Part shown: piece by piece, positions 1 through 5,078 of the stretch
Numbering within the stretch: position 1 is the first letter of the stretch
Layout of the letters: every line of letters starts with the position of its first letter
From: Gammaproteobacteria bacterium
GTDB taxonomy: Bacteria; Pseudomonadota; Gammaproteobacteria; SZUA-229
Assembly (NCBI GenBank): GCA_023136715.1
Contig: JAGLQT010000081.1
Location: 1-6,170 of the forward strand
DNA: 6,170 nt
Direction: 5' to 3'
Translations under genes and position numbers: made by a program
Notes under the pieces: generated by a model
The model's database searches: none
What the model was told of the DNA's origin: nothing
What the model saw: the letters and a program-made list of their open reading frames with translations, nothing else

Positions 1-39
1 TAAAGCCGCTGCAAGGGCTTTCTTACGATTTTCGTCCAT
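1..39 (-). CDS. recA: RecA recombinase, N-terminal fragment (runs off left edge)
   Basis: Only the first 13 codons are in the window; they read M-D-E-N-R-K-K-A-L-A-A-A-L, which matches the very conserved RecA start (DENK.KALAAAL in E. coli). RecA is the ATP-dependent strand-exchange protein of homologous recombination and the co-protease that triggers LexA cleavage in the SOS response; no catalytic motif lies in this fragment, so the call rests on the N-terminal signature and on context. The ATG at 39 is preceded by a good ribosome site, GGGAG at 50-46, with a 6-nt spacing. pncC and thpR upstream on the same strand are classical recA neighbours, but an opposite-strand gene separates them from recA here, so recA probably uses its own promoter in 40-250. 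Confidence 0.9.
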   Translation of the reverse strand, partial: MDENRKKALAAAL

Positions 40-45
40 TATTTA

Positions 46-50
46 CTCCC
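46..50 (-). promoter_or_regulatory. Ribosome binding site of recA
   Basis: GGGAG on the minus strand, followed by six A/T bases and the ATG at 39. It fixes the recA start, since no other in-frame start has a comparable site. Confidence 0.75.
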
Positions 51-56
51 GAGTAT

Positions 57-100
57 TCTGTGTGGTTCAACGTAATCTAGCTTCGGAATTATCACACAGA
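57..100. repeat. 8-bp inverted repeat in the recA control region
   Basis: TCTGTGTG at 57-64 is matched exactly by its reverse complement CACACAGA at 93-100, with 28 bp between. The distal arm overlaps the TG of the candidate extended -10 and the proximal arm ends 6 bp before the recA Shine-Dalgarno. It could be a pair of protein half-sites or, if transcription starts further upstream, a leader hairpin. The spacing is far too wide for a standard LexA box. The pairing is seen directly; function is inferred. Confidence 0.4.
88..96 (-). promoter_or_regulatory. Candidate extended -10 promoter element for recA
   Basis: The minus strand reads TGTGATAAT, a TGn extended -10 with hexamer GATAAT (5 of 6 matches to TATAAT). 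The base 17 nt upstream begins a poor -35 (TAGGCC), which extended -10 promoters tolerate. Transcription would begin near 81 and leave a leader of about 42 nt. A second possible promoter lies further up: TCGACA at 167-162, a 17-nt spacer, then TTAAAT at 144-139 (5/6 and 4/6 matches). The choice between them is open. Confidence 0.35.
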
Positions 101-250
101 TGTCACGCACGGCCTAGCCCGAGCAGGCATTTATCATGATTTAATTCGATCACGAAAAAACTGTCGATAACAATTATTTTACGTCGATGACTGTATTAAA
201 CTAAGCGCCACAATCACTTAGCCTCAATCGACTATAAAAAGCCTACCAAC

Positions 251-625
251 ATGCCCAGCCTGCTCTCCATCATCGAATCCAGAATGCACCCAAATTTCGC
301 TTCGCTTTATCAAAAACTGGGTTTTACTGAAAACAAAGTCAGCTCGATTCGCAAAGCCATCAGCCTGTTAAAAAATCAGCAACCTGACTTTATTGTTTGT
401 GAGTTCTTTTTTGGTTATGGCAATAACTACGCCGGAGTGAATATCAGTAATCTGGATGTTTTGCTGTCTACGCTGCAAAAATACTCGCCTGAGAGCAAAG
501 TCATCGTGATTGTTGAAAAGTCGGAACGTCAGTACGTAGACAAGCTCAATGAACTCTTACCGCTGCATGCGGTGTTTATCTATCCAGCGAAAGAAAGAGA
601 AATGGAACAGCTACTGAGTCAGTAG
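251..625 (+). CDS. Hypothetical protein with degenerate receiver-like (pseudo-REC) fold
   Basis: A 124-residue cytoplasmic protein with no signal peptide or membrane segment. I do not recognise it as a named family. Its pattern resembles a CheY-like receiver: a helix with AISLLKNQQ (36-44), a strand PDFIVCEF (45-52) like the PDLxLLD strand that carries the phosphoacceptor, a strand KVIVIVEK (83-90), and FIYP (109-112) where receivers have the F-x-K-P of strand 5. In this alignment the acceptor Asp becomes Glu51 and the strand-5 Lys becomes Tyr111, so it should not be phosphorylated normally. It has no output domain. It is divergent from recA and convergent with thpR, overlapping thpR by 15 bp. 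The ATG at 251 has no clear Shine-Dalgarno; a TATAAA at 233-238 could be a -10 giving a very short leader. The receiver assignment is inference from pattern alone. Confidence 0.7.
   Translation: MPSLLSIIESRMHPNFASLYQKLGFTENKVSSIRKAISLLKNQQPDFIVCEFFFGYGNNYAGVNISNLDVLLSTLQKYSPESKVIVIVEKSERQYVDKLNELLPLHAVFIYPAKEREMEQLLSQ
611..625. repeat. 15-bp palindrome forming the shared 3' ends of two convergent genes
   Basis: CTACTGA, a central G, then TCAGTAG: 7-bp arms that are exact reverse complements. On the plus strand it encodes the final L-L-S-Q-stop of the receiver-like protein; on the minus strand it encodes the final L-L-T-Q-stop of ThpR. Both stop codons (TAG) lie in the arms. It does not look like a rho-independent terminator because no T-run follows and the loop is too tight. 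Confidence 0.85.
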
Positions 626-1174
626 CCATTGTTTCAGCACGTGATATTGAACACCCTCAGGGTAAGTTTTCGATTCCACCAGCGCAAAGTTTTTCACCCG
701 CCAGTTAATTTCTGGTGAATTCTCAGGTGCCCGCGAGGTCTTCGCCTTTCTAAATAGCGTAATGTGTGGCCGATAAGGAATGCGCCGATAACCTTCCACG
801 CACCGCTCAACACAGCTAGCGGTTTGCTGCTCAAGCTCATTCAGTTCAGGTGGGATATGCTTCAGCCCCAGCCAGAACACTCTGGGCCTGGGGAAACAAC
901 CTGCCGTATTCACCGCTATCTCAAAAGATTGGCACTGCACCTCATCCAGACACTCTTCCAGCGACTGCAATACTTCCGGCGAAACTAAACCAATAAAATG
1001 CAGCGTTATATGGAGGTTATCCGGGATCACCGCTCTGGCCGATTGCAGAACCGGGCGTAATTCTGGATCACGCTTCAATTTCTTCTGGGCATCAAACAGC
1101 TGCTGACGAATTACCTCATCCGGCCATAACGCCAGAAAAATTCGTTTATGCTCGGCTGGCTGCATATCAGACAC
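611..1174 (-). CDS. thpR: RNA 2',3'-cyclic phosphodiesterase (LigT/2H phosphoesterase family)
   Basis: A 187-residue cytoplasmic enzyme of the two-histidine phosphoesterase superfamily. Both signature H-x-T-x motifs are present, HITL at 55-58 (in NLHITLHF) and HITL at 137-140 (in RPHITLFRKA), and the start KRIFLALWP (10-18) and the FPRPRVFWLGL segment (94-104) are typical. Family members hydrolyse 2',3'-cyclic phosphate ends on RNA and were first described as 2'-5' RNA ligases; the physiological substrate is unclear. Length is usual. The frame opens at a GTG (1174), 3 bp after the pncC stop, with no strong ribosome site, so translation is probably coupled to pncC; an ATG at 1165 (residue 4) is an alternative start. 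The 3' end overlaps the convergent receiver-like gene by 15 bp. The pncC-thpR-recA order is familiar, but here recA is separated by the opposite-strand gene. Confidence 0.92.
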   Translation of the reverse strand: MSDMQPAEHKRIFLALWPDEVIRQQLFDAQKKLKRDPELRPVLQSARAVIPDNLHITLHFIGLVSPEVLQSLEECLDEVQCQSFEIAVNTAGCFPRPRVFWLGLKHIPPELNELEQQTASCVERCVEGYRRIPYRPHITLFRKAKTSRAPENSPEINWRVKNFALVESKTYPEGVQYHVLKQWLLTQ

Positions 1175-1177
1175 GGT

Positions 1178-1681
1178 TCACATGCAAATCATGACATCCA
1201 ATACTGACATCAGCGCGGCTTCAACTGTTTGCAGGCGCACCGCCTCACGGTCACCTTCGAAATGGTATTCATGGGCAAAAGAGGTTTTGTCGCGCTTACC
1301 CCAGCACAGCCAGACGGTGCCAACTGGTTTGTCATCGCTACCGCCATCGGGGCCAGCAATACCACTGATACTCACAACGACATCCGCAGCGGTACGCTCA
1401 AATACGCCATCGGTCATTTCCAGTACCGTATCACCACTGACTGCGCCAAATTCTTCGATGGTCTTAGCAGATACGCCCAATAAATCGTGTTTAGATTCAT
1501 TGCTGTAGCAAACTATCGCACCTTCAAACCAGGCCGAGCTGCCCGGTAAATCGGTGATTGTCTTCGCCACCCAGCCACCACTACAGGACTCTGCCGTCGC
1601 CAGCTTTGCACCCTGTACTTTCAGGCACTCACCTAGTTGTAGCGCTAGCGCCTGATTTGATTCTTCTGTTGCAGCCATCAT
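1178..1681 (-). CDS. pncC: Nicotinamide-nucleotide amidase PncC (CinA C-terminal domain family)
   Basis: A 167-residue protein consisting only of the CinA C-terminal domain. It carries the family motifs TAESCSGG (29-36, with the serines of the active site region), GAIVCYSN (54-61), GAVSGDTV (79-86) and SGIAGPDGGSDDKPVGTVW (106-124). Family members deamidate nicotinamide mononucleotide to nicotinate mononucleotide in the pyridine nucleotide cycle; in E. coli the gene is ygaD/pncC, directly upstream of recA. The N-terminal MoCF-like domain of full CinA is absent, as usual for stand-alone PncC. Two consecutive ATGs (1681 and 1678) begin the frame, with a modest GAG Shine-Dalgarno in TTGAGATAA just upstream. 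thpR follows 3 bp after the stop, so the two are one transcription unit. It is divergent from the FHA gene across 112 bp. Confidence 0.93.
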   Translation of the reverse strand: MMAATEESNQALALQLGECLKVQGAKLATAESCSGGWVAKTITDLPGSSAWFEGAIVCYSNESKHDLLGVSAKTIEEFGAVSGDTVLEMTDGVFERTAADVVVSISGIAGPDGGSDDKPVGTVWLCWGKRDKTSFAHEYHFEGDREAVRLQTVEAALMSVLDVMICM

Positions 1682-1793
1682 TTATCTCAATCACTAAAAA
1701 GCACTAACTTTAAAACAGATGGCTATGTCATACTAGAGAAGTCAGACTTATTTATATTAATCACATAAATTAAAACTTCAGGAGCATTACAGA
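1682..1793. promoter_or_regulatory. Divergent spacer between pncC and the FHA gene
   Basis: This AT-rich 112-bp segment must hold the promoters for the pncC-thpR unit (leftward) and the FHA-recQ unit (rightward). Rightward, TATATT at 1753-1758 is a possible -10, but no convincing -35 stands 16-18 bp upstream. Leftward, ATGACA (complement of 1725-1730) is a 5/6 match to a -35, without a good -10 at 17 bp. I cannot assign either start. No operator-like palindrome stands out. Confidence 0.35.
1780..1784 (+). promoter_or_regulatory. Ribosome binding site of the FHA gene
   Basis: AGGAG ending 9 nt before the GTG at 1794. It decides the start, because the frame begins with GTG and no ATG lies near. 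Confidence 0.75.
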
Positions 1794-2165
1794 GTGGCGG
1801 CAATCATACAAACCATCGAAGGCGTAGTCGCGAACAAATTCGTCATTGAGTCTGCCCTCAAATTTGGAAGATCGGCTGACAATCAGGTTCAAATTGACGA
1901 TCTTGAAGTAAGCACAAAACATGCGCAAATCATCTGCGAAATAGACACCGAAGGTGCCACCGTTTATTTTTTAGAAGACCTGGGCAGCACCAACGGTTCA
2001 TTTATTAATGAAGAAAAAATAAAAAAACAACAATTGCACCACAAAGACAATGTACGCATTGGCTGGAACATTTTTACATTCATTGATGAAGATGAAATCA
2101 ATCATGAGAAAACCCGTGAAGTTAAAAAAAGCTGGATACCCGGTGTTTTCTACTCAAAGGATTAA
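1794..2165 (+). CDS. Small FHA-domain protein
   Basis: A 123-residue soluble protein that is almost entirely one forkhead-associated domain, a phosphothreonine-peptide binding module. The conserved positions are present: GRS (25-27), S40 and H43 in SxxH, and LGSTNGSFIN (63-72) with the invariant N67; DNVRIG (85-90) and FTFID (94-98) form the last strands. After the domain comes a charged linker and an unusual end, KKSWIPGVFYSKD (111-123), which is not part of the FHA fold and could be a docking motif. No kinase, membrane segment or second domain is present, so it probably acts as an adaptor. Translation starts at GTG with an AGGAG site. recQ starts 21 bp after its stop on the same strand with no terminator between, so they are likely co-transcribed. 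Which kinase and partner it serves cannot be told from this window. Confidence 0.93.
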   Translation: MAAIIQTIEGVVANKFVIESALKFGRSADNQVQIDDLEVSTKHAQIICEIDTEGATVYFLEDLGSTNGSFINEEKIKKQQLHHKDNVRIGWNIFTFIDEDEINHEKTREVKKSWIPGVFYSKD

Positions 2166-2186
2166 GTAGATCAGATAAAGACAAAC

Positions 2187-4319
2187 ATGGAAAATAAAGC
2201 GCTACATATTTTAAATAGCACCTTCGGCTATTCAGAATTTCGACAACATCAGCAATCCATTATTGAGCAAGTCATCAACGGCAACGATGCCGTGGTACTC
2301 ATGCCAACGGGTGGCGGAAAATCACTGTGTTACCAGATTCCGGCGATGGCGCGGAAAGGCGTTGGTATCATCATCTCGCCACTGATTGCACTGATGCAGG
2401 ACCAGGTCGCCGCCTTACAGCAACTAGGTGTTAGTGCCGCCTTTTTAAATTCAACGCTCGACGAAGTGACCTCCAGCGAAATAGAACAGCAATTGCTGCG
2501 TGGTGAACTGGACATGCTTTATGTCGCCCCCGAGCGATTAATGACAGGCCGCTTTCTTAATCTACTAGAGAACGCACCCATCGCCCTGTTTGCGATTGAT
2601 GAAGCTCACTGCGTATCACAATGGGGTCACGACTTTAGACCTGAGTACATTCAGCTCTCAGTTTTGCATGAACGTTTTCCGCATATCCCTCGCATTGCAT
2701 TAACCGCCACTGCCGACGAACCCACGCGCAAGGAAATCATTCAACGTCTTGCATTAGAAAATGCCGAAATGTTTGTCTCCGGCTTTGATCGGCCGAACAT
2801 CTGTTATCGCATCGCACAAAATCAGGGCAACGCCAAAGACCAGTTGTTACGTTTTATTCTTAATGAGCACGAAAGCGATGCAGGTATTGTGTATTGCCTG
2901 TCACGTAAAAAAGTTGAGCAAACAGCTGCCTGGTTGAGCGCAAAAGGTTTAAACGCACTACCCTATCACGCAGGTTTATCTGCGCAGGTGCGACAACAAC
3001 ATCAACATCGTTTTTTAACTGAAGATAGCATCATCATTGTTGCAACTATCGCCTTCGGCATGGGTATCGATAAACCCGATGTTCGTTTTGTTGCTCATTT
3101 GAATTTACCCAAAAGCATCGAAGCTTATTATCAGGAAACCGGTCGCGCTGGTCGCGATGGCCTACCTTCGGATGCATGGATGATGTACGGCCTACAGGAT
3201 GTCATCATGTTGAAACAAATGATGGGCAACTCTGAGGCTGATGAAGCGCACAAACGCGTCGAACATCACAAGTTAGAATCCATGCTTGGCTTTACTGAAA
3301 TTACCACCTGCCGGCGACAGGCCTTATTAAAATATTTCGACGATCATTTAGAAGAACCCTGCGGTAATTGCGACACCTGCTTAACACCGGTGGAAACCTG
3401 GGACGCGACCATAGTCGCACAAAAAGCTTTATCGTGCGTGTATAAAACCAATCAACGCTTTGGTGTCACTTATCTCATCGATGTATTGCTCGGCAAAGAC
3501 ATGGCGCGCATCAAACAGTTCGGTCACGACCAGATTAGCGTTTACGGCATCGGCAAAGAGCAAGATAAAAAACAATGGAGTAGCATCTTCCGCCAACTCA
3601 TCGCCAGAAATTTACTCTCGGTTGATATCGAAGGTCATGGCAATTTACGTTTGACAGAACAGTGCCGTCCCGTGTTACGCGGTGAAGAAACACTGCATCT
3701 ACGCAAGGAAACTAAACAGGCAAAATCAAGCCAACGCGGGCGTAAATCATTCAACAATGTTAAAGATGCAGACAAAGCATTATGGGAAGCATTAAGAACC
3801 TGTAGAAAAGCACTGGCCGAAGAATCAGACGTACCGCCCTACGTTATTTTCCACGATGCCACCTTGATGGAAATGGTCGAACGACAACCGCAAACACACG
3901 ACCAGTTCTCGAAAATGAGCGGTGTTGGTGAGAAAAAACTCGAAGCCTATGCCGACCAGTTTTTAGACATCATCAAACATCATATCGACACTGCAGCAAA
4001 TCCAACATCCAGCAGTGATACCGTAGAAGAAACCCTACAACTACTCCGTGCCGGTATGAAAGCCGATGAAATCGCTGCACATCGCAATTTAACCGCCACC
4101 ACCATTTATGGGCATTTAGCGAAGGCAATAGAACTGAGTGAAGTAGAATTACAGCAGGTGGTCGATTTAAGCAAGAATGAGATAAAAGTCATACAAAACG
4201 CTTTCTTGAACTTTGGCGATGAAGACAAAAAACTAAAACCCATCTACGACGCCTTCGAAGGCGCTTTTGATTACGGCCTGCTGCAATGCGTTAGAGCTTC
4301 AATCGATATACCCATGTAA
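2187..4319 (+). CDS. recQ: ATP-dependent DNA helicase RecQ with extra C-terminal HTH domain
   Basis: A 710-residue 3'-5' superfamily 2 DNA helicase that unwinds forks and recombination intermediates. Domains in order: motif 0 FGYSEFRQHQ (13-22); Walker A MPTGGGKS (39-46); DEAH (138-141), followed by the RecQ aromatic loop QWGHDFRPEY (145-154); TATAD (173-177); helicase C-terminal lobe with GIVYCLSR (233-240), ATIAFGMGIDKPDVR (286-300) and QETGRAGRDG (316-325); zinc-binding cysteines C375, C392, C395, C398; winged helix (about 405-500); HRDC domain (about 525-600). It is about 100 residues longer than E. coli RecQ (609) because of a C-terminal segment (about 611-710) resembling the HTH_40 helix-turn-helix seen at the end of many RecQ proteins (GMKADEIAAHRNLTATTIYGHL). 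The set is complete, so it should be active. The ATG at 2187 has only a weak AAAGA upstream, suggesting coupling to the FHA gene. Confidence 0.97.
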   Translation: MENKALHILNSTFGYSEFRQHQQSIIEQVINGNDAVVLMPTGGGKSLCYQIPAMARKGVGIIISPLIALMQDQVAALQQLGVSAAFLNSTLDEVTSSEIEQQLLRGELDMLYVAPERLMTGRFLNLLENAPIALFAIDEAHCVSQWGHDFRPEYIQLSVLHERFPHIPRIALTATADEPTRKEIIQRLALENAEMFVSGFDRPNICYRIAQNQGNAKDQLLRFILNEHESDAGIVYCLSRKKVEQTAAWLSAKGLNALPYHAGLSAQVRQQHQHRFLTEDSIIIVATIAFGMGIDKPDVRFVAHLNLPKSIEAYYQETGRAGRDGLPSDAWMMYGLQDVIMLKQMMGNSEADEAHKRVEHHKLESMLGFTEITTCRRQALLKYFDDHLEEPCGNCDTCLTPVETWDATIVAQKALSCVYKTNQRFGVTYLIDVLLGKDMARIKQFGHDQISVYGIGKEQDKKQWSSIFRQLIARNLLSVDIEGHGNLRLTEQCRPVLRGEETLHLRKETKQAKSSQRGRKSFNNVKDADKALWEALRTCRKALAEESDVPPYVIFHDATLMEMVERQPQTHDQFSKMSGVGEKKLEAYADQFLDIIKHHIDTAANPTSSSDTVEETLQLLRAGMKADEIAAHRNLTATTIYGHLAKAIELSEVELQQVVDLSKNEIKVIQNAFLNFGDEDKKLKPIYDAFEGAFDYGLLQCVRASIDIPM

Positions 4320-4327
4320 CACCCGCC

Positions 4328-4349
4328 TTTACCCAATCTAGGGTAAAAT
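4328..4349 (+). promoter_or_regulatory. Hairpin with overlapping -10-like element upstream of DUF2058 gene
   Basis: TTTACCC (4328-4334), a 6-nt loop, and GGGTAAA (4341-4347) form a perfect 7-bp inverted repeat 8 bp after the recQ stop. No T-run follows on either strand, so it is a poor terminator. The right arm runs into TAAAAT (4344-4349, 5/6 match to TATAAT). If this is a -10, transcription would start near 4356 and give a leader of about 34 nt to the ATG at 4390; no good -35 is visible. The repeat could then be an operator across the promoter. Confidence 0.35.
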
Positions 4350-4389
4350 GGACGAATCAGTAAACACAAGAAACAACGAGACATCCTTA

Positions 4390-4935
4390 ATGAGCAACCC
4401 ATTTCAAGACCAATTCCTTAAAGCTGGCCTGGTCAACAAGCAACAAGTTCAAAAAGCCCAGCAAGATAAGAACAAAAAGAAAAAACAGCAGCGCAACAAC
4501 AAGAAGATAAAAATTGTTGATGAAAACAAAATCAAAGCACAAAAAGTCGCTGATGAAAAAGCCAAACGCGATCTTGAACTAAACCAGAAAAAACAGGAGC
4601 AGGCGCGTCAAAAAGCCATCTCTGCCGAAATCGACCAGCTCATTAAAACCAATCGTATAGAACGCGACGAAAGCTGTGAAATTATTTATAACTTCGAACA
4701 CCAGAAAAAAGTCAAACGCATTTACCTCAATGAAGAAATGCGAAAACAGGTGGTACAGGGAAAATTAGGCATTGCCCGCATAACCGGTCAGTATGAACTC
4801 ATCCCTAAAGCCATTGCAGAAAAAATTCAGCAAAGAAACGAAAAACGCGTTGTTTTATTCAAAGAAGAAAAACAGGAAGTTGATACAAATGATCCGTATG
4901 CAGAGCATCAAATACCCGATGATTTGATATGGTGA
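4390..4935 (+). CDS. DUF2058 family protein (YaiL-like)
   Basis: A 181-residue, highly charged, soluble protein of the DUF2058 family; E. coli YaiL is 179 residues. The start MSNPFQDQFLKAGLVNK matches the family's LQEQLLKAGLV opening, residues 20-80 are a Lys/Gln-rich probable coiled coil, LGIARITGQYELIPKAIAEKIQQRN (126-150) is the conserved core, and DPYAEHQIPDDLIW (168-181) matches the signature end DPYADFKVPDDLMW of YaiL. The function is not established; members have been described as nucleoprotein or polynucleotide-associated, and the basic first half would suit nucleic acid binding. I chose ATG 4390 because it matches the family N-terminus and has a GAG 9 nt upstream. The frame stays open to an earlier ATG at 4348, which would add 14 residues (MDESVNTRNNETSL) unlike the family. 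It lies 70 bp after recQ on the same strand. Confidence 0.92.
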   Translation: MSNPFQDQFLKAGLVNKQQVQKAQQDKNKKKKQQRNNKKIKIVDENKIKAQKVADEKAKRDLELNQKKQEQARQKAISAEIDQLIKTNRIERDESCEIIYNFEHQKKVKRIYLNEEMRKQVVQGKLGIARITGQYELIPKAIAEKIQQRNEKRVVLFKEEKQEVDTNDPYAEHQIPDDLIW

Positions 4936-4974
4936 GTTCACATTAGCTCCGATTTAAACTGACACTTTACTTGC

Positions 4975-5002
4975 AAAAAATTACCGCGCAGTTAAATTTT
5001 TT
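4975..5002. terminator. Possible bidirectional terminator (A-tract/T-tract inverted repeat)
   Basis: AAAAAATT at 4975-4982 and AATTTTTT at 4995-5002 are exact reverse complements around a 12-nt GC-containing loop. Each strand ends in a T-run, and the site lies between the rightward DUF2058 gene and the leftward TPR frame, where a shared terminator would be expected. The stem is only A/T pairs with little GC core, so strength is doubtful. Confidence 0.35.
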
Positions 5003-5078
5003 ATTTCACTTTCTACTTTCGCCATCAATAAGGCCGTTAATAAGCAGGAGAAACTTAACTTACATTTGCACTCCATAA

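Noticed and set aside
191..206. CTGTATTAAACTAAGC as a LexA box
   Set aside because: The left half matches, but the right half should be ACAG and is AAGC, so the symmetry is broken.
653..663. ACCCT-C-AGGGT palindrome followed by AAGTTTT, as a terminator for the receiver-like gene
   Set aside because: The loop would be too small, the T-run is only four bases, and the sequence is explained by thpR codons.
764..988. Plus-strand open frame of 74 codons antisense to thpR
   Set aside because: thpR is well supported by both HxTx motifs; this frame has no family features and no ribosome site.
1182..1508. Plus-strand open frame of 108 codons antisense to pncC
   Set aside because: It lies wholly within a clearly recognised pncC, has no ribosome site, and its Ser/Thr/Pro-rich product looks like an antisense shadow. 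The overlapping 84-codon frame at 1229-1483 is rejected for the same reason.
2330..2515. Minus-strand open frame of 61 codons within recQ
   Set aside because: It is the complement of conserved helicase sequence and has a low-complexity Ser-rich product.
3460..3654. Plus-strand open frame of 64 codons within recQ in another frame
   Set aside because: It overlaps the conserved winged-helix region of RecQ, with no ribosome site and no recognisable content.
4948..4996. TTTAAACTG and CAGTTAAA as arms of a terminator after the DUF2058 gene
   Set aside because: The arms match only with a bulge and are about 31 nt apart; the tighter A6/T6 repeat within the same region is a better candidate.
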